Origin: Deltaproteobacteria bacterium
Lineage (GTDB): Bacteria; Desulfobacterota; Syntrophobacteria; Syntrophobacterales; Syntrophobacteraceae
DNA length: 64,000 bases
Direction: 5' to 3'
Assembly: GCA_021780695.1 (NCBI GenBank)
Contig: JAJXYD010000040.1
Coordinates: 124,001 to 188,000 of the forward strand
Shown: piece after piece, positions 20,219 through 27,496 of the stretch
How positions within the stretch are numbered: the first letter of the stretch is position 1
Layout of the letters: each line of letters begins with the position of its first letter
Made by a program: the position numbers and the translations under genes
The notes under the pieces: model-generated
The model's input: only the letters and a program-made list of their open reading frames with translations
What the model was told of the DNA's origin: nothing
The model's database searches: none

Positions 20219-21949
20219 ATGGGACAGGATATCGCCCGCCCGCGTTGGAAGATTGTCAACAGCCGCAAGGTTGCGACCGTATCTGAAGTAATAGACATCC
20301 TTTTGGAAAATCGCAACCTCGACAGGGCCTCTTTTTCCGGGGACCTAAAAGAGCTTGCCCAACATCTGTGCATCCGGGGCATGGTCGAGGGAGCCGGTTT
20401 GCTGGCAAAGCACATAGCCGCCGGCGACAAGGTCGTCGTCGTTGCCGACTACGACTGCGACGGTATCACTTCCGCGGCGCAAATGGCCCACTTTTTTCGT
20501 GATATCGGCTATCACAACTTCGAAGTCGTCATTCCGTCCAGAAGGGAAGGCTATGGGATTCCGCCGCGAGCCGTAACGGATAATCCGGATGCAAAGCTCT
20601 TTGTCGCCCTGGACTGCGGAACCCTCGACCACCGGCCCGTCGCACAGGCACGCTCCATGGGCGCCCAATTCATCGTCATCGATCACCATGAGGTCCCCTG
20701 CAACGGAGCGGGCCCCGATCATGCTCCGGCCACCGTGCTGATAAATCCAAAACATCCCGAATGCGGCTCGCCCTTTAAGGAGTTCTGCGCCGCCGGGCTC
20801 ACATTTCTTTTTCTTGCGGCCCTGAGGCAGGCCTTTAGAAAAATGAATACCGCCATGTCTTTCCCCCGGCTTGGGGGAAAATACCTTGCCCTGGCCGCGA
20901 CAGGCACGGTTTCCGACTTGGTCCCTCTTGTTTCGGGAAACCGCATTCTTACTCAAAGCGGCCTGCGCAATCTCAATGAAAACAGCTTCGCTCCCCTCTG
21001 CGAGCTTGTACAGGGAGCGGGGCTGACCGGAAAAACCCTTACCGCCGGACACATCGGCTTCTATCTTGGCCCGCGCATCAATGCGGCCGGCCGTATTTCG
21101 GAGGGGCAAATAGCCTATGATTTGTTAACCGCCAGGGAACCTGCCAAACTGGCCGGACTTGCGGCCGAAATTGAAAAGTTAAACGGCGAAAGACGCGCGC
21201 AGGAAGAAAAAATAATTGAGGAAATCGGTTCCCGGTTGGCCAAAAAACCCCCTAAAACCAGAACTCTCGTTTTGGCAAGCCCCGGCTGGCAGCCCGGGGT
21301 CGTGGGCATTGCCGCCTCCAAGGTGCAACAGAATCTCTATTTTGCTCCGGTAGTGATATTTTCCATGGATGAAGCCAGTGGGATTGCAAGAGGCTCGGCC
21401 AGGAGTGTCCCCGGTTTTGATATCCACCGGGCTCTCTCCCGGTGCTCTTCTCTTCTTATCCGGTGGGGCGGCCACAAGGCCGCCGCGGGCCTTACGATAG
21501 AGTCCGAGCGGATAGACGAATTTGCCGAACGGCTCGAAGAAATTGCCTCCGAATACCCGGCCCGCATCTTTATCCCTTACGGCAAAGTCGACCTTGAACT
21601 TCCCCTGGCCCTTGTGGGCCCCGAGCTTTTGCGGGAACTCCAAACACTCGAGCCCCACGGTATGGGCAATCCCGTACCTGTCTTTGGGGTGCGCGGCCAG
21701 AAAGTAAACTCGGTAAAAGTTTTCGGAAAAGAAAAAAACCATCTGAGGCTTGAATTTGCAAACGGCGTGGAGGCAATCTGGTGGCGCGGCGCACAGAGCC
21801 TTGCCGCCCAAAACGGCAAAATTTCCTCAGGCCTTGTCCCCGGCCAGGTTAAGGACATTATTTTTCGCCTGGCCGGGGACAGCTTTCGAAACAGGACGGT
21901 CCTCGAAATCGTAGACCTGGGACATTTTGAATGGGAATGGTTCGATTAG
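20219..21949 (+). CDS. recJ: single-stranded-DNA-specific 5'-3' exonuclease RecJ
   Basis: A 576-residue RecJ. Phosphoesterase motifs of the DHH family are ADYDCDG (about 76-82) and IDHHEVP (about 154-160). GPRINAAGRI follows near 280. The DHHA1 domain carries GGHKAAAGLTI near 420, and an OB-like RecJ domain closes the protein. It degrades single-stranded DNA in recombination and mismatch repair. The ATG at 20219 is preceded by GAGGAAAGAGGTG; a longer frame starting 29 codons upstream lacks conserved residues. Confidence 0.95.
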   Translation: MGQDIARPRWKIVNSRKVATVSEVIDILLENRNLDRASFSGDLKELAQHLCIRGMVEGAGLLAKHIAAGDKVVVVADYDCDGITSAAQMAHFFRDIGYHNFEVVIPSRREGYGIPPRAVTDNPDAKLFVALDCGTLDHRPVAQARSMGAQFIVIDHHEVPCNGAGPDHAPATVLINPKHPECGSPFKEFCAAGLTFLFLAALRQAFRKMNTAMSFPRLGGKYLALAATGTVSDLVPLVSGNRILTQSGLRNLNENSFAPLCELVQGAGLTGKTLTAGHIGFYLGPRINAAGRISEGQIAYDLLTAREPAKLAGLAAEIEKLNGERRAQEEKIIEEIGSRLAKKPPKTRTLVLASPGWQPGVVGIAASKVQQNLYFAPVVIFSMDEASGIARGSARSVPGFDIHRALSRCSSLLIRWGGHKAAAGLTIESERIDEFAERLEEIASEYPARIFIPYGKVDLELPLALVGPELLRELQTLEPHGMGNPVPVFGVRGQKVNSVKVFGKEKNHLRLEFANGVEAIWWRGAQSLAAQNGKISSGLVPGQVKDIIFRLAGDSFRNRTVLEIVDLGHFEWEWFD

Positions 21950-21996
21950 AGAAACTACGGGTCTTCTTCGCTCCAAGGGGATAAATCCGCTATTTT

Positions 21997-22476
21997 TTAA
22001 GCCGCCTCTACCTTCCGGAGTTCCAAAAGATCGAGTTGCCTTTTCTGCATTCTTTCGTGGATTCTCTCCTGAACCTTGACAGCTCTTTCTCCCCATACCC
22101 TTTTCAATAGGCGCGCCGATTTAAGGATCGAAGACGGATTGCGGGAATGGGCGATTCGCTCGGCACAAAAGCTCGCATTTTTGAAATCCTCGACTAACCG
22201 GTATTCCTCGTAGGAAACAAATGATTCGAGCAACACGTAACCGATTTCTAGCTGCTTTCTCAGGTCGGAGTCCGGATTTTCGGCCAGTTCGCTAAGAATT
22301 GCCTGCGCGATCTGCTCTTTTGGGAAGGGGAGCATAAGATCTGCCGCCAATGGGGTCTTGTGCTTTTCCAGCACCTGCAGGTAGGCTGAAATTATGTGCG
22401 AACGGGATGTCTCCCCTGAGGGGTCGGGTCTTGATACGCTTCTATCGGTCGCGTTGTTACACCTGATAAAATCCAT
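21997..22476 (-). CDS. hypothetical protein
   Basis: I do not recognise this 159-residue protein. It is predicted almost entirely alpha-helical and highly charged, with no signal peptide, membrane segment or Cys pair. An AGGAGG ribosome-binding site lies 6 nt before the ATG, which strongly supports translation. Its gene converges on recJ with a 47-nt gap. The helical, charged composition could fit a regulatory or structural partner, but nothing more specific can be said. Confidence 0.65.
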   Translation of the reverse strand: MDFIRCNNATDRSVSRPDPSGETSRSHIISAYLQVLEKHKTPLAADLMLPFPKEQIAQAILSELAENPDSDLRKQLEIGYVLLESFVSYEEYRLVEDFKNASFCAERIAHSRNPSSILKSARLLKRVWGERAVKVQERIHERMQKRQLDLLELRKVEAA

Positions 22477-22637
22477 CGCAACCTCCTGGATCAGGTAAAA
22501 TGTTATCGATGGTTATGTAAGATTTAGGAAGATCGGCTGGATTAAGGAACAGCCGCCTGCAATGCTAGCAATATAAACCATCGGGATGGAAAATAAATAA
22601 GGTAAAGACCCCATAGCTTCTGGGGGAAGCACTGTAT

Positions 22638-22729
22638 TTTACGGAGGCAGGGGGAAGAGAGGAGAGCCAGGAAAGGAGGAGGAAGGGAACCTGGCTCTCC
22701 CTAGGAGGAAAGAGTTTTCTTTCCACCTA
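22638..22729 (+). ncRNA. candidate small RNA: tandem hairpins with repeated GGA motifs
   Basis: GGAGAGCCAGG at 22661-22671 pairs perfectly with CCTGGCTCTCC at 22690-22700; the 18-nt loop is GGAGGAGGA-rich. Directly after it, TAGG-A-GGAAAGA at 22702-22713 pairs with TCTTTCC-A-CCTA at 22718-22729. About nine GGA triplets lie in the region. Repeated GGA in loops is the hallmark of CsrA-binding RNAs. No T-run follows, so a terminator role is less likely. Existence of a transcript is inference. Confidence 0.35.
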
Positions 22730-23090
22730 AATTATAACCATTTGGTCAAGTGGGTCCAAGTTGGAATCGTTCCATGTCGGTATCGTCGAGGGACAGGAAA
22801 TATTTGCCCGGGGATGCTTTTACCCGATTTTATGAAAAAAGGCGACATTCATTAAAAATCGTAAATTTGGCTTTTTTTCGCAATCGGGGGAGTCCGACCG
22901 TCGCCCAATGCTAAACCTTTTTTGCCAACGCATCCTTGCGGTTTTGCCTGAAAAAAAAGCAAACCGCCCCGGAAGCGGCCTAATGGCACTAAATCTGCAA
23001 AGTGATGGAACCGATTTGGCGTATGATTGCCTTTTATAAACCTGTTTCGCTCCCCTAAAGGATCGGAACGTAGTAAGGGAGACTAACCAT

Positions 23091-23143
23091 GTTGTCACTG
23101 GTCGTGCCAGGTACCGGGCGGCCGACAACACCAGTCACAGGAG
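23091..23143 (+). promoter_or_regulatory. candidate structured leader next to the ribosome-binding site of the 3D-domain gene
   Basis: GTTGTC (23091-23096) is complementary to GACAAC (23124-23129), and the adjoining ACTGGT (23097-23102) to ACCAGT (23130-23135). These two pairings cross, so they are alternative or pseudoknotted. CTGG/CCAG (23098-23101 with 23107-23110) offers a further competing stem. The structure ends only a few bases before the AGGAG site at 23139-23143. This is a plausible translational switch, unassigned to any known class. Confidence 0.35.
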
Positions 23144-23152
23144 CCTTGCCCT

Positions 23153-23548
23153 ATGAGCTCAATACTCAAAAGGCTGGCGCTTGCCGTCTGCGTGCTACCA
23201 GTCGCGCTGCCCGTTCAAGCTTATGGGTTACAGGTAAGAGTCACCGCCTATGCTGCAAATCCTCACTGTACGAAGCGAATTCACCCCTATATAACTGCCT
23301 CGGAGCACCGTCTAAGGCCCAGGGATTGCTACCGTCTGATAGCGCTTTCCTCCGATCTTGCCAAACGCTATAGATTCGGGGATCTCTTTCGGCTGAAGAT
23401 AAACCGCAAGGTCTATACCGTAAGATATCAGGACAAAATGCCCGGTTCCAAACACGGAAGGGTTGATTTTCTTCTGCCCTCTCTAGCCAAATGTAAAAGG
23501 TTTGGCATAAAGAGAGCTACTCTTACGTTAATCCCAAAAGACGGCTAG
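23153..23548 (+). CDS. exported 3D-domain (RlpA-like double-psi beta-barrel) protein
   Basis: A 131-residue protein with a signal peptide (about 1-23, ending near VQAYG). The remainder is a 3D domain, the double-psi beta-barrel named after three conserved Asp residues. VTAYAANPHCT opens it and YQDKMPGSKHGRVDFLLPS near 98-115 holds two of the Asp. Characterised relatives include MltA-type lytic transglycosylases and Rpf/YuiC proteins acting on peptidoglycan. Catalysis or glycan binding in the periplasm is therefore likely. AGGAG precedes the ATG and an unusual structured leader lies immediately upstream. Confidence 0.8.
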   Translation: MSSILKRLALAVCVLPVALPVQAYGLQVRVTAYAANPHCTKRIHPYITASEHRLRPRDCYRLIALSSDLAKRYRFGDLFRLKINRKVYTVRYQDKMPGSKHGRVDFLLPSLAKCKRFGIKRATLTLIPKDG

Positions 23549-23683
23549 CTGCCCACCGACCCCGATTGAAGAAGCAAGGCGGCGACGATGGATTTAACTT
23601 TCCTCCCTGGATTGATCCGCCGTCGCCTGCCAAAAAAACCGGCGGGCAGCGGGAGGGAATAGTGTGGCAAGAAACGGCCGGGA

Positions 23684-24235
23684 TCACGATTCCGGGGGGA
23701 AGGCAAACGGGGCGGGTATCTGTGGTTTTGGGCTCTTTTCACCCTTGTGGGCAAGGGTGAGCCTTACGCCCTCCAACTCCGGCTGATAGCGTGTGAGGAT
23801 ATCTTCAAGGCCGAGAATGCCCACCAGGCGCTTACCTTCGTCCACAACCGGCATGCGGGTAAATCCGGTTTCCAGGAGCTTAAAAAACGCGGCTGAAAGG
23901 CTTTCGCCCGGCGAAACGCTTATGGGCGTCAGAAGCAAATCCCTCGGGCTCAAGGCCTCCCAGACCGATCTTTTCGACAAAGCGGCCCTGATTTCGAGCA
24001 GCGAAGGTATTCCGATCAGGCGTGAATCGTTGTCTACCACGGGGAAAGCCGTCTCATTGGTATCGGTTACCAACCGCCTCAACTGACTGAAAGTCATGTC
24101 CTCGGCAAGCACGGTTACCGCGCAATCGGGCCGATACACATCCTTATCGACCTCATAGCCGTCTGCTTTTCAAATGGACTCAAGCATGGAGCGAAGAGCT
24201 TCGTTGCCGTCAACGATCAAGACCTTTTTAGTCAT
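23684..24235 (-). pseudogene. chimeric remnant: response-regulator N-terminus joined to a CBS-domain pair, with in-frame TGA
   Basis: Reading from the ATG at 24235, the frame begins as a receiver domain: MTKKVLIVDGNEALRSMLES, then Ile. It meets TGA at 24172-24170 and continues in the same frame with KADGYEVDKD. A CBS-domain pair of the type found at the end of ClC chloride channels follows (AFPVVDNDSRLIGI, FTRMPVVDEGKRLVGI). A Leu codon (TTA) is expected at the TGA, so one base change explains it. The receiver stops after its first helix and lacks the phosphorylated Asp. The simplest reading is a deletion fusing two unrelated genes, plus a nonsense mutation. Translation of the 151-residue CBS part alone from GTG 24139 is possible. 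Confidence 0.7.
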
Positions 24236-24402
24236 TGGAGTCGACTTTCCATTAAATGGGGGGCTAGAAATAAAACTTATTTATTCAACTTGTTAAGAGG
24301 AAAAGAGGTGCATTTTCAAATTTTTCCCATACTACTGCCTCTCGGAGATAGCGGCAAAAATGTCAATGGCTTTAGACTTTCTCCCAACACTCCATTTACT
24401 TC

Positions 24403-24430
24403 TTGACTATTAACGAAATCCCAATATTGT
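24403..24430 (+). promoter_or_regulatory. putative promoter of the ytfJ-like gene leader
   Basis: TTGACT at 24403-24408 and TATTGT at 24425-24430 are spaced by 16 nt. Transcription would begin near 24437 and read through a short ORF and a terminator before reaching the ytfJ-like gene. Confidence 0.45.
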
Positions 24431-24475
24431 TTTTCTGTAAATATTAGAAGATAAGGAGGTGCAAGAGAGGCCGCC

Positions 24476-24568
24476 ATGGCCAAAGCGCGTTTTTTTCGTT
24501 TCGTGAGTAGGCTCGCGCATAAACAGGAAAAGATTTTGTTACAGATTATCCCGGGGGTTAATCTGTAA
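24476..24568 (+). CDS. possible leader peptide (30 residues)
   Basis: ATG at 24476 opens a 30-codon frame ending at TAA 24566-24568. GAGAGG lies 5 nt upstream and a stronger AGGAGG lies 16 nt upstream. The peptide is basic with an aromatic run (RFFRF) near its start. Its last codons form the 3' arm of an intrinsic terminator, as in transcription attenuators. The 5' part of the ORF coincides with the left arm of a 32-bp inverted repeat, so the frame may also be fortuitous. Confidence 0.3.
   Translation: MAKARFFRFVSRLAHKQEKILLQIIPGVNL
24487..24518 (+). repeat. left arm of a 32-bp imperfect inverted repeat around the ytfJ-like gene
   Basis: The arm reads GCG, seven T, then CGTTTCGTGAGTAG and GCTCGCGC. 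Its reverse complement recurs at 25238-25269 with 29 of 32 identical positions. No flanking target duplication was seen. Confidence 0.75.
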
Positions 24569-24577
24569 CCGGTTTTT
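24538..24577 (+). terminator. intrinsic terminator / attenuator before the ytfJ-like gene
   Basis: GTTACAGATTA at 24538-24548 pairs perfectly with TAATCTGTAAC at 24559-24569 over a 10-nt loop, followed by CGG and five T at 24573-24577. It lies between the putative promoter and the ytfJ-like gene, a position typical of attenuators. Confidence 0.65.
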
Positions 24578-24683
24578 CAGCCTTCATTGGCTCACTTTTA
24601 TTCGGGTCGATTCATCAACTGATCCAAAGGCAGCGGCAGGATGTTTGTGCTGTACGGTCAACAATAAAAAAGGATGGCTTTCT

Positions 24684-25214
24684 ATGAAACATTTTACAGG
24701 TATTTCGACTTTTATACTGGCGCTTCTCCTTACTGCACCAGCGTGTTGGGCACTCCAGCTCGGGCAAGTTCCACCTCCGGTGGTATTGAGTGGGAGCCTT
24801 GGAGGATGTATTAACGGCAAGCCCTGGAACAGCAATGATATGAAGGGGAAAGTCTCAGTAATCTTTTATGTTGCTCCGAACGACAAGGATCTCAACAATG
24901 CGGCAAGCGAGGCCCTGAAAAAAGCAAAATTTCCTGACGCTCAATTCCAGACTTTCGGTATGGTCAACGTGGCTGCCAGTTGGCTGCCCAAATTCACCAT
25001 CGACTATGACCTCCAGCAGAAACAAAAGCTCTATCCCAGGACCATCTATGTTCGCGATTACAAGAAGGTATTGGTCAAGGACTGGAAGATCGGCGACAAT
25101 AACAGCGATGTCCTGGCTTTTGACAAGAGCGGGAAACTGATCTTCGAAAAAGATGGAAAACTGAGCCAGGCCGATATCCAAAACCTGCTCAAGGCGGTCT
25201 CCGCTAATATCTAA
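24684..25214 (+). CDS. exported YtfJ-family thioredoxin-like protein
   Basis: A 176-residue protein with an N-terminal signal peptide (ISTFILALLLTAPACWA, cleavage near residue 24). The mature part matches the YtfJ family: KPWNSNDMKGKVSVIFYVAP, then FQTFGMVNVAASWLP, LYPRTIYVRD and LAFDKSGKLIFEKDGKLS. The fold is thioredoxin-like but the CxxC is absent, so ordinary disulfide exchange is not expected. Function of the family is unknown; location is periplasmic by inference. The ATG at 24684 gives a clean signal peptide; a frame 13 codons longer exists. It is the only gene enclosed by the 32-bp inverted repeat. Confidence 0.8.
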   Translation: MKHFTGISTFILALLLTAPACWALQLGQVPPPVVLSGSLGGCINGKPWNSNDMKGKVSVIFYVAPNDKDLNNAASEALKKAKFPDAQFQTFGMVNVAASWLPKFTIDYDLQQKQKLYPRTIYVRDYKKVLVKDWKIGDNNSDVLAFDKSGKLIFEKDGKLSQADIQNLLKAVSANI

Positions 25215-25237
25215 AATTTAGAATCCTTATCTTTCCC

Positions 25238-25269
25238 GCGCGGGTCTACTCACGAAACCAAAAAAACGC
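25238..25269 (-). repeat. right arm of the 32-bp imperfect inverted repeat
   Basis: Reverse complement of the arm at 24487-24518, with three mismatches in 32 positions. It begins 23 nt after the stop codon of the ytfJ-like gene, so a transcript of the gene could pair its leader with its 3' untranslated region. Confidence 0.75.
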
Positions 25270-25307
25270 ACATCCACTCAACCTTTGATCCTTAAGGCGT
25301 TGGAGTT

Positions 25308-25342
25308 CCGGATCGCAGAGCTGTGAAAGCTCTGCGATCCGG
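25308..25342. repeat. perfect 15-bp hairpin
   Basis: CCGGATCGCAGAGCT at 25308-25322 is exactly complementary to AGCTCTGCGATCCGG at 25328-25342 around a 5-nt loop. No T-tract follows on either strand. It may be a palindromic repeat element, a processing site or a Rho-independent terminator lacking its U-run. Confidence 0.6.
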
Positions 25343-25577
25343 AGCGGCTCTCCCATGCCTGCCGGTTCAAAAGCCTGGAACCCGAAACAATGTCGCGCGG
25401 GTGTAAATCTTATCCTGCCCGCTAATCGCTTATTGCGGAAGCATTCTTAATGAGCCTTGAGTTGGTGTCGACCAGAGCGTATACTTTACAGAGCAAGGTG
25501 AGTGGAATGGGAAATAATCCATCCTGCCCCTTATAACCGATGCCCGCGCTATATTTGTTCAAAAAAAGGAGAAAGAG

Positions 25578-25781
25578 ATGAACATTGACCGTCTGGTATT
25601 CCGTGTCGCCGGCTGTTTGATTTTGATCAGTTTGCTTCTTTCCTACTTTTGGTCGCACCAGTGGTTGTGGTTTACCGCTTTTGTAGGTGCCAACCTCGTT
25701 CAGGCTTCCTTTACCGGTTTTTGTCCCATGGCAAAGCTTTTCAAAATATTAGGAATAAAGTCCGGGGAAGCCTTTCATTAG
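25578..25781 (+). CDS. DUF2892 inner-membrane protein
   Basis: A 67-residue protein with two predicted membrane helices (about 8-25 and 28-45). The N-terminus MNIDRLVFRVAG and the end FTGFCPMAKLFKILGI are the DUF2892 signature. This domain is also found behind rhodanese domains (YgaP), and it contains a conserved Cys-Pro. Role unknown; a link to sulfur or metal homeostasis is suggested only by those fusions. AGGAGAAAG precedes the ATG. Confidence 0.85.
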   Translation: MNIDRLVFRVAGCLILISLLLSYFWSHQWLWFTAFVGANLVQASFTGFCPMAKLFKILGIKSGEAFH

Positions 25782-25801
25782 AAATCTTCAGGTTTGCAAT
25801 T

Positions 25802-27394
25802 TTAGTGTACCCCGAGCGGCGGTCCCTTGCGTAAGCTGAGTTTTTTTAACGTCAGGGCCGCCGGTACACAAAAAAGACTGCAAACGGCGAGGAGCCTGAA
25901 GTCGTCCATGTAGGCCAGAAGTGTTGACTGCTGTATGGCCAGGCCGTAGAGGGTGATCATGGCTTTTTGGGAAGCGTGATCTGAAACAGAGCCGAAGGCG
26001 AAAATGGACTTTAGTTTCATAAAATATTGCTGAAAAATCGGGTTGTAGGCGCTAAAGTTGGCTGAAATATAGGTCTGGTGCTTTTGTGCGTTCCGTGCCA
26101 GCAGCGTTGTTACAATCGAAATCCCGAAACTGCCTCCGATGTTTCTCATGAGGTTGAAAATCCCCGTGGCGTTGCCCATCTTTTCGTTTGGCAGGCCGGC
26201 CATGGTGGTGGTGGCCAGAGGCACGAAAATCAGACCCATCGCAAGGCCCATGAGAATATTGGGAAGGGCTATGTTTACTATCGAGATTTGCAGGTTGAGC
26301 TCGCTAAGCATGTAGGACGAATAGGCAAGCAGGAGGAAACCGCAGGCCATCAGCTTTCGGCTGTCCAGTACCCCGATGACTCTACCGACGAAAAAGACGG
26401 CAAGAATGGCGCCGATTCCTCGAGGCGTCAAGGCCAGGCCGCTCAAAAAGGCCGTATACCCCATGAGGTCCTGCACCAGGAGGGGCTGAAGAGTAATAGT
26501 GCTGTAGAGCACGATGCCCACAAGGGTTACAAGGGCGGTGCCCAGGGCAAAGTTTCTGTCCTTTAAGATCCTTAGATCTACAATGGGTTCCTTTTCCAAT
26601 AGCTCCCAGACAATGAACAAAATCATCGCAATGATACATATGGCGGCTGTCCAGCGAATCCAGGGGGCTGAGAACCAATCGTCGCGCTCTCCCTTGTCCA
26701 GGATAATCTGCAGGGTCGCCAGCCAGATCGCCATGAAGGAAAATCCCAGATAATCGATCTTGTGCGCCGATCGTTTTGCGGCCAGCAGATAGGGAGGATC
26801 TTCTATGAACATATGGCATAGATAAAGGGCCGTGAGGCCCACGGGCATGTTGATGTAAAAAATCCATCTCCACGAATAATTATCGGTCAGCCAGCCTCCA
26901 AGGGTGGGGCCGATTATGGGCGCCACCACAACGCCCATGGAAAAGACCGCCATGGCCACGCCCCGTTTTGACGGCGGAAAGCTCTCCAGAAGGATGGACT
27001 GTGAAATCGGTTGCAGAGCTCCGCCCGCGGCGCCCTGAAGGATCCTTGCAATGATGAGGGTGGCAAGAGAGGGGGCGGCTCCGCAGGTTGCCGACGCCAG
27101 GGAAAACAAGGCGATGCAGGTCATAAGGAACCTTTTGCGCCCGAATCTTATGCCTAACCATCCGGTCGCTGGCAAAACGATTGCGTTGGAGACCAGGTAG
27201 CTGGTGAGCACCCAGGTGGCTTCATCGGTTGTGGCGGAAAGATTGCCTGCTATGTGAGGCAGCGCCACGTTGGCAATGGAAGTGTCGAGCACTTCCATGA
27301 AGGTGGCCAACATGACCGACAGGGCAATCAGCCAGGGGTTGAAACTGGGACGCCATTCCTGTGCGGGCGAAGAGGGACTGTTTGGGACGGCCAC
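25802..27394 (-). CDS. DHA2-family multidrug efflux MFS transporter (EmrB/QacA type)
   Basis: A 530-residue membrane protein with about 14 predicted transmembrane segments. The first helix holds ATFMEVLDTSIANVALPHIAG, seen at about 34-54, which is motif D1 of the DHA2 family. LGIRFGRKRFL near 101 is motif A, and GGALQPISQSILLE lies near 140. It would export drugs or other hydrophobic compounds using the proton gradient. Partner genes for an EmrA adaptor or TolC channel are not adjacent, which is unusual for EmrB. It lies 102 nt downstream of the cytidylate-kinase-like gene on the same strand. Confidence 0.92.
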   Translation of the reverse strand: MAVPNSPSSPAQEWRPSFNPWLIALSVMLATFMEVLDTSIANVALPHIAGNLSATTDEATWVLTSYLVSNAIVLPATGWLGIRFGRKRFLMTCIALFSLASATCGAAPSLATLIIARILQGAAGGALQPISQSILLESFPPSKRGVAMAVFSMGVVVAPIIGPTLGGWLTDNYSWRWIFYINMPVGLTALYLCHMFIEDPPYLLAAKRSAHKIDYLGFSFMAIWLATLQIILDKGERDDWFSAPWIRWTAAICIIAMILFIVWELLEKEPIVDLRILKDRNFALGTALVTLVGIVLYSTITLQPLLVQDLMGYTAFLSGLALTPRGIGAILAVFFVGRVIGVLDSRKLMACGFLLLAYSSYMLSELNLQISIVNIALPNILMGLAMGLIFVPLATTTMAGLPNEKMGNATGIFNLMRNIGGSFGISIVTTLLARNAQKHQTYISANFSAYNPIFQQYFMKLKSIFAFGSVSDHASQKAMITLYGLAIQQSTLLAYMDDFRLLAVCSLFCVPAALTLKKLSLRKGPPLGVH

Positions 27395-27496
27395 GCCTTT
27401 AAAACTCCTTTGACATGCTGGTCCTGTGAAGGACGACAGCTTGTATCTGCCCGGAAAAACCGGGACATCGGCTGCCTTGCAGCTAGGGTCATGGAA

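Larger units (their letters stand above)
22477..23152. other. long non-coding interval with RNA-like structures
   Basis: No convincing gene was found in these 676 bp. The interval holds two strong adjacent hairpins in GGA-rich sequence (22661-22729) and a structured leader just before the 3D-domain gene (23091-23143). Smaller hairpins such as CCCCA/TGGGG near 22608 are also present. Much of it is purine-rich on the plus strand. Confidence 0.6.
24236..24683. other. intergenic region with leader elements of the ytfJ-like gene
   Basis: No large gene here. On the plus strand it carries a promoter, a 30-codon reading frame, an intrinsic terminator and one arm of a long inverted repeat, each listed separately. 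The part from 24236 to 24400 shows nothing recognisable. Confidence 0.5.
25215..25577. other. intergenic region with inverted-repeat arm and strong hairpin
   Basis: No gene was found in these 363 bp. It contains the right arm of the inverted repeat (25238-25269) and a perfect 15-bp hairpin (25308-25342). The rest is unremarkable apart from AGGAGAAAG before the gene at 25578. Confidence 0.5.

Noticed and set aside
23091..23135. A compact H-type pseudoknot made of both 6-bp pairings at once
   Set aside because: The arms are contiguous, leaving no bases to cross the grooves, so simultaneous full pairing is sterically doubtful; alternative states are more likely.
23060..23152. c-di-AMP (ydaO) riboswitch upstream of the 3D-domain gene
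   Set aside because: Fragments such as CCGACA are suggestive, but the element is too short and its closing stem could not be found; kept only as an unassigned structured leader.
23089..23373. 94-codon frame overlapping the start of the 3D-domain gene
   Set aside because: It begins inside the structured leader and runs out of frame through a gene with a clear signal peptide and domain.
24170..24172. TGA in the receiver/CBS frame read as selenocysteine
   Set aside because: The position is an ordinary helix Leu in receiver domains, no redox context exists, and the receiver itself is truncated; a nonsense mutation is simpler.
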